Source: an uncultured Bacteroidales bacterium
GTDB lineage: Bacteria; Bacteroidota; Bacteroidia; Bacteroidales; Paludibacteraceae
DNA: 64,000 nt
Assembly (NCBI GenBank): GCA_946616535.1
Contig: CAMOJA010000004.1
Coordinates: 70,140 to 134,139 of the forward strand
Direction: 5' to 3'
Below the pieces are notes generated by a model. It searched no databases. It had not been told where the DNA came from and was given only the letters and a program-made list of their open reading frames with translations. A program made the translations under genes and the position numbers. Positions 41,458 through 49,652 of the stretch are shown here, piece after piece; the first letter of the stretch is position 1; every line of letters begins with the position of its first letter.

Positions 41458-43374
41458 ATGGATTCAAGAACAAAACCCATGTTCTCGGCGTTCCTGATAT
41501 TTGCAGGAGCGCTGACTCTGTTTATGACTTATTATGAGGCGTATCCGTTCTGGTCCGTTGTAGGATTGAGCGGCAAACTTACCGACACATTGATGCTGGG
41601 CATCTACCGGTCGGGAATCCTCCACAACTGGTGGGTTGTCCGCACTGTATGTTTGGGCTTTTGCACATTGTCCGTGATTGTACGAAGCGGCAGTTCCAAG
41701 GAAGCTCAGTGGCAGGAGATTGCCCTTCTTGTCGGGATAGGCCTTGGATTATTCTTCGGGGGAAAGTTTGCCGGAAACGGACTCCTCTATGTACTGATGA
41801 CATTGTTTGGATTCGGATTGTACCTGATGGGGACCATTTCCCTGGGCCGGGCCATTCACGCCATCGGAGCAGGTTCATTGGCCGAGGAGAATGATACTTT
41901 CCCTCAGTGCGAGAAACTTATCCAAAACCGATTCAGCATCAATATCCCTACATCCTTCCAATATGAAGGGAAGTTGCGTAAAGGCTGGATAAATGTCGTA
42001 AATCCATTCCGGGGAACGATGGTCATCGGTACGCCCGGCTCCGGAAAGACGAAATCTGTTTATAGGCCTTATATCCGGCAGATGATACAGAAAGGCTATT
42101 CGCTCTTTGTCTATGATTACAAGTTTCCGGACCTTACGAACAGTGTGATGAACGAACTACTGGATAACTACAAGGCATATGGGGATAAGAAGCCGAGGAT
42201 GTATGTTGTGAACTTCGACGACCCTTTGTATTCACATCGGTTCAATCCTATCCATCCGCGTTATCTCCAGGACCCTATTGATGCAACGGAGATTGCGGAG
42301 GTGATTATGAAAAACGCCAACAAGGACAACGGAAAGGGGGATGACTTTTTCTCATTGTCGGCACGCTGCTACGTGGATATGCTCATCTGGTTTCTACGTA
42401 TCTACGAGGGAGGCCGATACTGCACCTTTCCGCATCTGATTGAGTTGATGGGACAGAACTACAAGCACGTTCTGTTATTGATGGAGCAGTTTCCGGAACT
42501 GGATATCAAGCGAAACACCTTCCAGGATGCCATTACAGACCGGGCTTTTGAACAGCTGCAGGGCCAGATTGCATCGGCCCGTGTTCCGCTGAACCGCTTT
42601 GCCTCAGAAACGCTCTACTGGACGCTCTCAGGTGACGATTTCTCCCTCCAGATTAACGACCCTGACCATCCGGCCATCGTCTGCGTGGGAAATAATCCGG
42701 CACGGCAGCAAGTCTACGGGACTACTCTGGCAATGCTGATGAGTCAGCTTTTCAAGATTATCAACAGACCCGGACAAATACGCTGCGGTGTCCTTATCGA
42801 TGAACTGCCCACCATCTATCTGAAGGGTCTGGACCACCTTATCAATACAGCCCGAAGCAACCACGTTGCCGTTGTTATCGGCGCCCAGGATAAGAGCCAG
42901 CTGGTGAAGGACTACGACAAGAAGGAGTCTGATGTTATCTTCAATACGGTGGGAAACGTCTTTGCCGGCGCCGTCAAGGGAGATACGGCCGAAAGCCTCT
43001 CAAGATCCTTCGGCAAGACGGAGCGGGAGACCCGTTCCTATCAGGAAAGTGATACCTCAGAGCATATCACCGTCTCCTTCCAGCAGAGGGAGGTGTTACC
43101 GGCCAGTAGCATCGAGGCGCTGTCACAGGGCTCTTTCTGCGGCTACGTGGCCGATGAATTCCGCCAGAAAATCAATCCGAAGATTTTCTGTGGAGAAATC
43201 AACGCCGGAAAAGAAACAACCCACAAGGAAGAAGTCCCGCAGGTCGTTGATGCATCTGAAGAGTTTGTCAGACAGCAGGTCAGGCTGAATTACGAGCGTA
43301 TTAAGGTCGAAGTCTATAACCTGTTGTATCAGGAACTGAATAAGCCGAAGGAAGCTACTGCTCCTTCTTCTTAA
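41458..43374 (+). CDS. Type IV coupling protein (VirD4/TraG-like ATPase)
   Basis: 638 residues from the ATG at 41458 (the frame opens with a TTG nine bases earlier). Three to four membrane helices in the first 150 residues. Walker A is TMVIGTPGSGKTKSVYRP, followed by LFVYDYKFPDL; Walker B is CGVLIDELPTIYLKGLDHLI, and a conserved IGAQDKSQLVKDY follows. Couples the relaxase-DNA complex to a type IV secretion channel. No channel genes are present here, so the element is mobilizable but not self-transmissible. Ends 20 bp inside the convergent XRE gene. Confidence 0.93.
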   Translation: MDSRTKPMFSAFLIFAGALTLFMTYYEAYPFWSVVGLSGKLTDTLMLGIYRSGILHNWWVVRTVCLGFCTLSVIVRSGSSKEAQWQEIALLVGIGLGLFFGGKFAGNGLLYVLMTLFGFGLYLMGTISLGRAIHAIGAGSLAEENDTFPQCEKLIQNRFSINIPTSFQYEGKLRKGWINVVNPFRGTMVIGTPGSGKTKSVYRPYIRQMIQKGYSLFVYDYKFPDLTNSVMNELLDNYKAYGDKKPRMYVVNFDDPLYSHRFNPIHPRYLQDPIDATEIAEVIMKNANKDNGKGDDFFSLSARCYVDMLIWFLRIYEGGRYCTFPHLIELMGQNYKHVLLLMEQFPELDIKRNTFQDAITDRAFEQLQGQIASARVPLNRFASETLYWTLSGDDFSLQINDPDHPAIVCVGNNPARQQVYGTTLAMLMSQLFKIINRPGQIRCGVLIDELPTIYLKGLDHLINTARSNHVAVVIGAQDKSQLVKDYDKKESDVIFNTVGNVFAGAVKGDTAESLSRSFGKTERETRSYQESDTSEHITVSFQQREVLPASSIEALSQGSFCGYVADEFRQKINPKIFCGEINAGKETTHKEEVPQVVDASEEFVRQQVRLNYERIKVEVYNLLYQELNKPKEATAPSS

Positions 43375-43657
43375 AGGTCCATTCAAACTCGTATCCAAGG
43401 GCAGAGGCCATCTTCTCCATATCGGAGACTTTGCAGTCATCCACGGCAAAGCGTGTGCTCATGCTTTGCCGGGAAATCCCTACGCGGCGGGCTAGTTCAG
43501 CAAGGGAGACGTTTTCATCCATCAGGTAGTCAAACACCGGACGCAGACGGAAGCCTTTCTTCGTTCCGGGAGAAAAGGGCAATCTGGTTCTTGAATTCGC
43601 AGGTACAGGGGTCTCTGCGGCATTTTTTACCGCTTCATTTTTTGCTTGGTTTTCCAT
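43355..43657 (-). CDS. XRE-family helix-turn-helix regulator
   Basis: 100 residues from the ATG at 43657 (a GTG precedes it). The C-terminal half holds a Cro/CI-type HTH: FDYLMDENVSLAELARRVGISRQSMSTRFAVDDCKVSDMEKMASALGY. The N-terminus is an unstructured Lys/Ala/Pro stretch. Antisense and convergent to the coupling protein gene with a 20-bp overlap, so it may control the element's own transfer or replication genes. Confidence 0.85.
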   Translation of the reverse strand: MENQAKNEAVKNAAETPVPANSRTRLPFSPGTKKGFRLRPVFDYLMDENVSLAELARRVGISRQSMSTRFAVDDCKVSDMEKMASALGYEFEWTFKKKEQ

Positions 43658-43746
43658 CACTTTTCTTTTTCAAATTTTGGCGTTTCGGGCGCAATGCTTT
43701 CCTTTGCAATGTCAAAGCATAACATCCGTTGTCAAAATTAACTTGA

Positions 43747-43776
43747 CAAAGGTAAACAGAAAATTTGGTAAAACAA
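43747..43776 (-). promoter_or_regulatory. Promoter of the XRE gene
   Basis: -33 TTG (43774-43776), about 19-nt spacer, -7 TACCTTTG (43747-43754). Leaves a leader of about 80 nt. Confidence 0.55.
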
Positions 43777-43802
43777 GCGAAAAAATGAATTAATTTCAAG
43801 CC

Positions 43803-44705
43803 ATGTTTGAAAACCCGCTATACAACATACCACTGGAGAAGGTGCTGGAAGCTCTCGGCTCACGGAGAGGGAGGGAGAAGAACATGTGGACATCACCTAT
43901 GAGGGAGGAGACAAAAGCGTCGCTTCATGTGGATCCTGTCAAGAACGTCTGGTATGACTTCGGTATCACAAGAGGCGGGACCAATGTGGACCTTGTGATG
44001 ATGGTCAAGCGCTGCACCAAGCGGGAAGCATACCGCTTCCTAGGCAGACTGGTTCCGGAGCACCAACGAACAAATGTGGTGGCTAAACCGGAGGATCAAA
44101 GACCTTCCTGTTATATCAAAATTGTTCGTGATATTCAGAGTAGCTACTTGCTGCAATACCTGGAGAGCAGGAAGATTCCAGCAGAACTTGCCCGTCGCTA
44201 CCTGAAGGAGATTATTATTTTCGACCCGAGCAAAAACGTACATTACACGCTGCTCGGGATTCCCAATAACGCTGGAGGATACGCAATGCGTTCACCAAGC
44301 GGAATCAAATCCACTAATAAGGCTGGTGTTACTACTATAAATAAGGAAGGGAAACTATCGAGCAAACCTTCCTCCAGCAAAGTGGCTGTTTTTGAGGGGA
44401 TTTTTGACTTCCTATCCTGGAGAGTGATGCAAAGCTGCGAACTACCCAGTTGCGATGCCGTTATCTTGAACTCTGTCAACAATCTGAAAAAGGCAGCCGA
44501 ATACCTGAACCAGCACGATGGGGCGACTTGCTTCCTAGACAACGATGCCGCTGGTGAGCGCTGCTACCAGAGTATTCACGATTTGATGAAAGGTAAGGAC
44601 GTTATTGATATGTCCGACCTCTATGGCGATTACAAAGACATCAGTGAAATGCTGGAGCGGTCTCGGGGATACTCAGCGAATATGACTATGACACCACGCC
44701 TATGA
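43803..44705 (+). CDS. Toprim-domain primase of the mobile element
   Basis: 300 residues. The N-terminal part is CHC2-primase-like without zinc Cys residues (MWTSPMREETKASLHVDPVKNVWYDFGITRGGTNVDLVM). The Toprim domain follows at about 190-285: VAVFEGIFDFLSW supplies the Glu and CFLDNDAAGERCYQSI the D-x-D pair. Typical of the small primases of Bacteroidetes mobilizable elements, used to prime the complementary strand after transfer. Overlaps the next gene by 4 bp. Confidence 0.87.
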   Translation: MFENPLYNIPLEKVLEALGSRRGREKNMWTSPMREETKASLHVDPVKNVWYDFGITRGGTNVDLVMMVKRCTKREAYRFLGRLVPEHQRTNVVAKPEDQRPSCYIKIVRDIQSSYLLQYLESRKIPAELARRYLKEIIIFDPSKNVHYTLLGIPNNAGGYAMRSPSGIKSTNKAGVTTINKEGKLSSKPSSSKVAVFEGIFDFLSWRVMQSCELPSCDAVILNSVNNLKKAAEYLNQHDGATCFLDNDAAGERCYQSIHDLMKGKDVIDMSDLYGDYKDISEMLERSRGYSANMTMTPRL

Positions 44706-44974
44706 AAGATCATAATGAAACACAGGAGCCTGATCTTTCTGTGCTGATTAAGGCTCTTACATCGGCATTCAACCTCACGCTTAGGGTATACACAGTAGAA
44801 AAACTCGCCAACCTTTTGGGGGTCAGCGAGCGTACGATTCGCCGTTATAGGGAAGATGGTTATTTGTCTTATACCAAAGTTGGGGATAAGTACTATTTCT
44901 CAGATGATGATGTGAGGGAATTCTTGATGAACAATCACTTCGAGTCTTTCAAGAAACAACGGGGCCATCGTTGA
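44702..44974 (+). CDS. Excisionase-like helix-turn-helix protein
   Basis: 90 residues with a MerR/excisionase-type winged HTH: TVEKLANLLGVSERTIRRYREDGYLSYTKVGDKYYFSDDDVREFLMNN. Such proteins next to a tyrosine integrase usually act as the recombination directionality factor. Start overlaps the primase stop; the 3' end overlaps the convergent integrase gene by 26 bp. Confidence 0.85.
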   Translation: MKDHNETQEPDLSVLIKALTSAFNLTLRVYTVEKLANLLGVSERTIRRYREDGYLSYTKVGDKYYFSDDDVREFLMNNHFESFKKQRGHR

Positions 44975-46292
44975 CGCAGCCTGGTTTGGAAGAAAAATTA
45001 AATGGCATCTTCTCCATCACGGCGTTGTCCAGCGTCTGGTCCAGGAACTGGGCATAGACCCTTTCAGTAATAGAAGATGTCGAATGGCCAAGCAGCGTGC
45101 TAATCATGTGAACATCCATTCCATTGTTCAGGGCCTGAACGGCAAAAGAATGCCTAGCTACGTGCATGGTCAGTGTAAAAGGCAACTTCATTTTCTCACC
45201 CCATGCCCGCAAGCTTGTTTGAAAATTACGGTTCTTGGCTTTCAGCGTCATGTCAAGCTTTGCCGCGTCTGCAAGATTGAAATCTTCCGGAAGGCAATTG
45301 AATACAAATCTGGGATTTTTGTCCAGTTTCTTGTATTTTTCCAAAATCTCTATTGCTTCGTCACACAAAGGTACGCGGAGACGTTTCTTTGTCTTGACAA
45401 TCTTTTTGACTAGTTCGCGCGTTTCCATGTCTATTTGCGACCATTCGAGCGTTACAAGATCTGAAACGCGCAAACCGCATGCGTAATAAGAAAACAAAAA
45501 AATGTCCATGATACGATGGCGACGGACATCTGTGGTCTCTTTGTAAAAAGAGCGGAACTGTTGAATCTGCTCTTCTGTAAGATAACGGACAACCCTTTCG
45601 TGGTCTCCTTCATTCTCGTATTGACGTGAATTGATATCGAAATACGCCTGGCCAATTGCCGTTGAGATTCTGGCATCCAAGAGTCCATTATCAGAAGCAT
45701 AACGAGAAGCAAGGATGATGGGAGCTATTTTTTTATTAATAGCGTCTTTGGATGTCATATGCTTTTCATTAAGATTGTACTCCTTATATTTCTCAATGAG
45801 AGCTACAGTTACGTTACTGACACGGGGTTCAGGGATTCTTTTCTCAGCAAGGAATTTCCGGAAATTGCGGATACTAAGCTGGGCGTTGTAGTAAGTGGAA
45901 TAGCTCAATTTCCCATTCTCATAACGCATTTCATTATACTTATCGGCAAAGTCAACGAAATTGGCATCCTTACCCATATTATTGTAGTCACCTTTGACAA
46001 TAGACCTAAGAACTTCAACTGTAATGATGTCATCACATGCTTGTAATTCACTGTCGATCTTTGATTTGAAAGCGGCGAGCTTCTTATTGAGCCTCGTGGC
46101 ATCCGGGCATTTTGCCCTTACTTCCTGCTTAGCTGCGTTCCAATTGTCGGGGTGAAGGAAAATGCCGGTGGACCGATAAATGGGTACGGAGTCCAAGACG
46201 TACTGGATATTCAATGCTCGTTCACCACTTGGATTTGGACCGTTCCTAAAGACAAATCGGCCTCGTGGAGTATCTGACTTAACTTTTCCCAT
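44949..46292 (-). CDS. Tyrosine recombinase/integrase of the mobile element
   Basis: 447 residues. Start set to the ATG at 46292 because the longer frame begins with a TTG lying inside the -7 box. Arm-binding N-terminus (GRFVFRNGPNPSGERALNIQYVL), a core-binding SAM-like domain (FVDFADKYNEMRYENGKLSYSTY) and the catalytic domain: Arg in ACGLRVSDLVTLEW, Lys in VKTKKRLRVPL, HVARHSFAVQ (H-x-x-R), LGHSTSSITERVYAQ (His, and nucleophile Tyr in VYAQ). All catalytic residues are present. Typical of Bacteroidetes integrative elements; the attachment site should lie just beyond its 5' end. Confidence 0.95.
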   Translation of the reverse strand: MGKVKSDTPRGRFVFRNGPNPSGERALNIQYVLDSVPIYRSTGIFLHPDNWNAAKQEVRAKCPDATRLNKKLAAFKSKIDSELQACDDIITVEVLRSIVKGDYNNMGKDANFVDFADKYNEMRYENGKLSYSTYYNAQLSIRNFRKFLAEKRIPEPRVSNVTVALIEKYKEYNLNEKHMTSKDAINKKIAPIILASRYASDNGLLDARISTAIGQAYFDINSRQYENEGDHERVVRYLTEEQIQQFRSFYKETTDVRRHRIMDIFLFSYYACGLRVSDLVTLEWSQIDMETRELVKKIVKTKKRLRVPLCDEAIEILEKYKKLDKNPRFVFNCLPEDFNLADAAKLDMTLKAKNRNFQTSLRAWGEKMKLPFTLTMHVARHSFAVQALNNGMDVHMISTLLGHSTSSITERVYAQFLDQTLDNAVMEKMPFNFSSKPGCVNDGPVVS

Positions 46293-46307
46293 AACATATA
46301 CTTTTTG

Positions 46308-46339
46308 CAAATATACTTCTTTTATACATTTTTTCCAAA
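46308..46339 (-). promoter_or_regulatory. Promoter of the integrase gene
   Basis: -33 TTTG (46336-46339), 20-nt spacer, -7 TATATTTG (46308-46315), 16 nt before the ATG at 46292. The -33 box lies at the edge of the inverted repeat at 46337-46366. Confidence 0.78.
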
Positions 46340-46366
46340 CTTACTAGTCAAGTTTTTAGTAAGTTT
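46337..46366. promoter_or_regulatory. Inverted repeat at the element's right end, candidate integrase-binding/attachment site
   Basis: Arms AAACTTACTA (46337-46346) and TAGTAAGTTT (46357-46366) around 10 nt. Position beyond the integrase 5' end and over its -33 box suits both recombination and autoregulation. I could not find the matching left-end copy by eye. Confidence 0.5.
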
Positions 46367-46445
46367 ATTTGTCCACATGCGGCCGTAGAATGCCGTAGGA
46401 GGCCGATGGCGAAAATGTAAAAAACAATGCTAATAAGCGTAAAAA

Positions 46446-46466
46446 AGCGCCCCAAAACAGGGCGCT
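46446..46466 (-). terminator. Terminator of the DUF2795 gene
   Basis: Stem AGCGCCC / GGGCGCT with a 7-nt loop, followed on the minus strand by six T residues. Downstream of the gene at 46539-46763. Confidence 0.75.
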
Positions 46467-46538
46467 CAATTCGTTAAATCGCTTATTTTCAATTATTTAG
46501 CCAAATTAATAAAGCATGGCATAATAGCAGAAAACGTC

Positions 46539-46763
46539 TTAATACTCTTCCTCATTCCACATGAAGTCTTCCTTGGTGGGGTAGTCGGGCCAGATGTCTT
46601 CAATGGATTCGTAGATTTCTGCGTTGTCGTCGTCCAGTTCCTCCAGGTTCTCGATGACCTCGTCGGGGGCGCAGGTACGGGTGGCGTAGTCGATAAGTTC
46701 GTCTTTGGTTGCCGGCCACGGAGCGTCGTCCAGTGCACTGGCTAGTTCAAGTGTCCAAAACAT
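46539..46763 (-). CDS. DUF2795 small acidic protein
   Basis: 74 residues, strongly acidic. Matches DUF2795 along its full length: FWTLELASALDDAPWPATKDELIDYA, EVIENLEELDDD and YESIEDIWPDYPTKEDF. Widespread in Bacteroidetes, function unknown. First chromosomal gene to the right of the element. A -7 box (TATATTTG, 46783-46790 on the minus strand) lies 20 nt upstream of its ATG without a clear -33. Confidence 0.85.
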   Translation of the reverse strand: MFWTLELASALDDAPWPATKDELIDYATRTCAPDEVIENLEELDDDNAEIYESIEDIWPDYPTKEDFMWNEEEY

Positions 46764-46856
46764 ATTCTTCTGTATTTTCGCGCAAATATAGGTAAAAAAA
46801 TGATATAATGAATTTTTTTCGCTAATTTTGCAGTCCTTTTTTCAAAATTGGCAATC

Positions 46857-47447
46857 ATGGCATACAGGAAGATAGAGCAGTACGACGAAAATACCACGCA
46901 GGAGATCGCCGGCCACATCAAGGCCATCCTGGGACTTCTGGGTGAGGACGTGAACCGCGAGGGTCTTCTCAAGACCCCCGAGCGCGTGGCCAAAGCCATG
47001 CAGTTCCTTACGCAGGGCTATTTCCAGAACGGCGAAGAGATTGTCAAGAGCGCCGTGTTCCAGGAGCCCTACAACCACATGGTCATTGTCAAGGACATTG
47101 AACTCTTCTCCCTGTGCGAGCACCACATGCTTCCCTTCATCGGCAAAGCCCATGTGGCCTATATCCCCAAAGGAGAGATCACCGGCCTTTCCAAGGTAGC
47201 CCGCGTGGTGGAAACCTTCGCGCGCCGTCTGCAGGTGCAGGAACGCCTCACCGAGCAAATCCGCGACTGCATCCAGGAATCCCTGCATCCGCTGGGTGTA
47301 GCAGTGGTCATCGAAGCCATGCACACCTGCATGTCCATGCGCGGCGTCCAGAAGTCCAATGCCGTTACCACCACATCGGCCTTCTCCGGTATTTTCCTCC
47401 GCAGCGACAAAACCCGCAACGAGTTCCTTAAGCTCATCGAAAAATAA
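46857..47447 (+). CDS. folE: GTP cyclohydrolase I
   Basis: 196 residues from the ATG at 46857; the open frame starts at a TTG three codons earlier. Type I signatures are present: [34 protein letters not shown] (zinc Cys/His), [23 protein letters not shown] and [11 protein letters not shown] (second zinc Cys). Converts GTP to dihydroneopterin triphosphate, the first step of folate or pterin synthesis. A TAATTTTG -7-like box (46823-46830) precedes it, divergent from the DUF2795 gene. Confidence 0.97.
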   Translation: MAYRKIEQYDENTTQEIAGHIKAILGLLGEDVNREGLLKTPERVAKAMQFLTQGYFQNGEEIVKSAVFQEPYNHMVIVKDIELFSLCEHHMLPFIGKAHVAYIPKGEITGLSKVARVVETFARRLQVQERLTEQIRDCIQESLHPLGVAVVIEAMHTCMSMRGVQKSNAVTTTSAFSGIFLRSDKTRNEFLKLIEK

Positions 47448-47449
47448 TC

Positions 47450-47466
47450 TCTGCCAAATTGGCAGA
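47450..47466. promoter_or_regulatory. Perfect 17-bp palindrome upstream of htpG, candidate operator
   Basis: TCTGCCAA-A-TTGGCAGA, 2 nt after the folE stop and about 90 nt before htpG. Placement just upstream of a TTATAATTTG promoter-like stretch fits a regulator binding site for this chaperone gene. Confidence 0.5.
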
Positions 47467-47555
47467 AAACGGGCCATTGGCTTATAATTTGACTACAAGG
47501 ATGCGACCTCTTCATGGAGGCCGCTTTTTGTGAAATTATAAGACCTATATATATT

Positions 47556-49541
47556 ATGGCAAACAAAGGACAGATTGGAGTAACCACCGAGAACATCTTC
47601 CCGGTTATCAAACAGTTTTTGTACAGCGACCACGAGATTTTCCTGCGGGAACTGGTCGCGAATGCCGTGGATGCCACGCAGAAGATAAAGGCCCTGGCCG
47701 CTTCCGGAGACTGCAAGGCGGAGATCGGAGACCTCCAGGTGCATATCGAACTGGACGAGAAAGAAAAGACCCTCAAGATTATCGATAACGGTATCGGCAT
47801 GACGGAGGAAGAGGTTGACAAGTACATCAATCAGATTGCCTTCTCCAGCGCCGGCGAGTTCCTGGAAAAATACAAGGACCAGATTGGAAACATCATCGGC
47901 CACTTTGGCCTGGGCTTCTACAGCGCCTTCATGGTGGCAAAGAAAGTGACCATCGAGACGCTCTCCTGGAAGGAAGGCGCCAAGGCCGTGAAATGGAGCT
48001 GCGACGGTTCTCCCGCCTATGAGATGGAAGAATGCGAAAAGGCCGACAGGGGTACCACCATCACCCTCTTCCTGGACGACGATTCCAAGGAGTACGCCGA
48101 GAAATCCCGTATCGAGGGCCTTCTGAACAAATACTGCAAGTTCATGCCCGTTCCCATCGTCTTTGGAAAGGAACAGGAGTGGAAGGACGGCAAGTACGTC
48201 GATACCGACAAGGACAAGATCATCAACTCCGTGGAGCCGCTCTGGACCAAAGCCCCCAGCGAACTCAAGGACGAGGACTACAAGAACTTCTACCGCACCC
48301 TCTTCCCCATGAACGAGGAACCGCTGTTCTGGATCCACCTGAACGTAGACTATCCCTTCAACCTCACGGGTATCCTCTACTTCCCCAAGCTGAAGGACCG
48401 CGTGGCCGTGGAGCGTAACAAGATTTCCCTCTACTGCAACCAGATGTTCGTGACAGACCATGTGGACAATATCGTCCCGGACTTCATGACCCTCCTGCAC
48501 GGTGTCATCGACTCCCCGGACATCCCGCTGAACGTTTCCCGCAGCTACCTCCAGAGCGACGCCTCCGTAAAGAAGATCTCCACCTACATCACCAAGAAGG
48601 TGGCCGACCGCCTGGAAAGCATCTTCAAGGAAGAACGCGCCCAGCTGGAAGAGAAGTGGGACAACCTCAAGCTCTTCATCGAGTACGGCATGCTCTCCGA
48701 CGAAAAGTTCTGCGAGCGCGCTCTCAAGTTCGCTCTTCTCAAGAACACGGACGGCAAGTACTTCAGCTTCGACGAGTATAAAGAGGCTGTCAAGAATGCC
48801 CAGACGGACAAAGACAAAAAACTGGTTTACCTCTACGCCACCAAGCCCCAGGACCAGTATGCCTTTATCCAGGCTGCCAAGGACAAGGGCTATGACGTCC
48901 TCCTCATGGACTGCGAACTGGACAGCCACTACGTGAACCTGCTGGAGCAGAAACTCACCGACACCCGCTTCGCCCGCGTGGACTCCGACGCCGTGGAGAA
49001 CCTCATCCCCAAGGAAGACAAGATCAAGCCCGAGATGAAGGAAGACGAGCGCTACGACCTCGAGAACCTCTTCAAAGCCGTCCTCCCCGAAGGAAACGAC
49101 TACTATGTGGTAGGAGAGAACCTCGGAGAGACATCGGCCCCTATCCTTATCACCCAGAACGAATTCATGCGCCGTTACCGCGAAATGAGCGCCCTGGGTG
49201 GCGGCATGAACTTCTACGGCTCCATGCCCGAGAGCTACAACATCACCGTGAACATGGAGAACCCCCTCGTGCAGAAGATCTGGAGCGCCAAGCAGGCCGA
49301 TGTAAAGCCGCAGGCCGAGCTTCCCGCCGAAGCCCCCGAAAGCGCTTCGGAGGAGGAAAAGACCAAGGCCCGCGAAGCCCGCGAGGCCGTGCGCAAGGAA
49401 CACCGGGCCGATGTCCAGGCCTTCGCAACCGGTAACGAGCTCCTGCACCAGATTGTAGACCTGGCCCTCCTGGGCAGCGGCATGCTCAAAGGCAAGCCCC
49501 TGGCCGATTTCATCGCACGCAGCTACAGCCTGCTCAAATAG
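47556..49541 (+). CDS. htpG: HSP90-family molecular chaperone HtpG
   Basis: 661 residues from MANKGQIGVTTENIFPV; codons upstream are not HSP90-like. N-terminal GHKL ATPase: EIFLRELVANAVDATQKI (catalytic Glu), IIDNGIGMTEEEV (ATP-binding Asp), GHFGLGFYSAFMVA. The middle domain has NVSRSYLQSD with the gamma-phosphate-contacting Arg, and a C-terminal dimerisation domain follows. The Ala/Glu-rich insert around 590-625 (PAEAPESASEEEKTKAREA) is a linker. Dimeric ATP-driven chaperone in the cytoplasm. Followed by a strong two-way terminator. Confidence 0.97.
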   Translation: MANKGQIGVTTENIFPVIKQFLYSDHEIFLRELVANAVDATQKIKALAASGDCKAEIGDLQVHIELDEKEKTLKIIDNGIGMTEEEVDKYINQIAFSSAGEFLEKYKDQIGNIIGHFGLGFYSAFMVAKKVTIETLSWKEGAKAVKWSCDGSPAYEMEECEKADRGTTITLFLDDDSKEYAEKSRIEGLLNKYCKFMPVPIVFGKEQEWKDGKYVDTDKDKIINSVEPLWTKAPSELKDEDYKNFYRTLFPMNEEPLFWIHLNVDYPFNLTGILYFPKLKDRVAVERNKISLYCNQMFVTDHVDNIVPDFMTLLHGVIDSPDIPLNVSRSYLQSDASVKKISTYITKKVADRLESIFKEERAQLEEKWDNLKLFIEYGMLSDEKFCERALKFALLKNTDGKYFSFDEYKEAVKNAQTDKDKKLVYLYATKPQDQYAFIQAAKDKGYDVLLMDCELDSHYVNLLEQKLTDTRFARVDSDAVENLIPKEDKIKPEMKEDERYDLENLFKAVLPEGNDYYVVGENLGETSAPILITQNEFMRRYREMSALGGGMNFYGSMPESYNITVNMENPLVQKIWSAKQADVKPQAELPAEAPESASEEEKTKAREAREAVRKEHRADVQAFATGNELLHQIVDLALLGSGMLKGKPLADFIARSYSLLK

Positions 49542-49571
49542 CCGTGATGCGGAAATGCCTTGCTAACAGGC

Positions 49572-49621
49572 ACTTATAAAAATTCTCCCTGTCGAAAACG
49601 ACGGGGAGAATTTTTATAAGT
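49572..49621. terminator. Bidirectional terminator between htpG and the acyl-CoA synthetase gene
   Basis: Near-perfect 23-bp palindrome (ACTTATAAAAATTCTCCC side pairing with its complement) with a 4-nt AAAA loop and A/T tracts on both flanks; serves both convergent genes. Confidence 0.88.
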
Positions 49622-49652
49622 ATTTGATAGTAAACGATTTGTAAATCACGCC

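Noticed and set aside
46308..46310. TTG start giving a longer integrase
   Set aside because: The TTG is part of the TATATTTG -7 box, so it would be upstream of the transcript.
47493..49448. 651-codon open frame antisense to htpG
   Set aside because: Shadow of htpG; low-complexity Leu/Val/Gly composition and no recognisable domain.
49572..49621. Long palindrome considered as an insertion-sequence end
   Set aside because: It lies between two convergent genes with A/T tracts on both sides and no transposase; a two-way terminator explains it.
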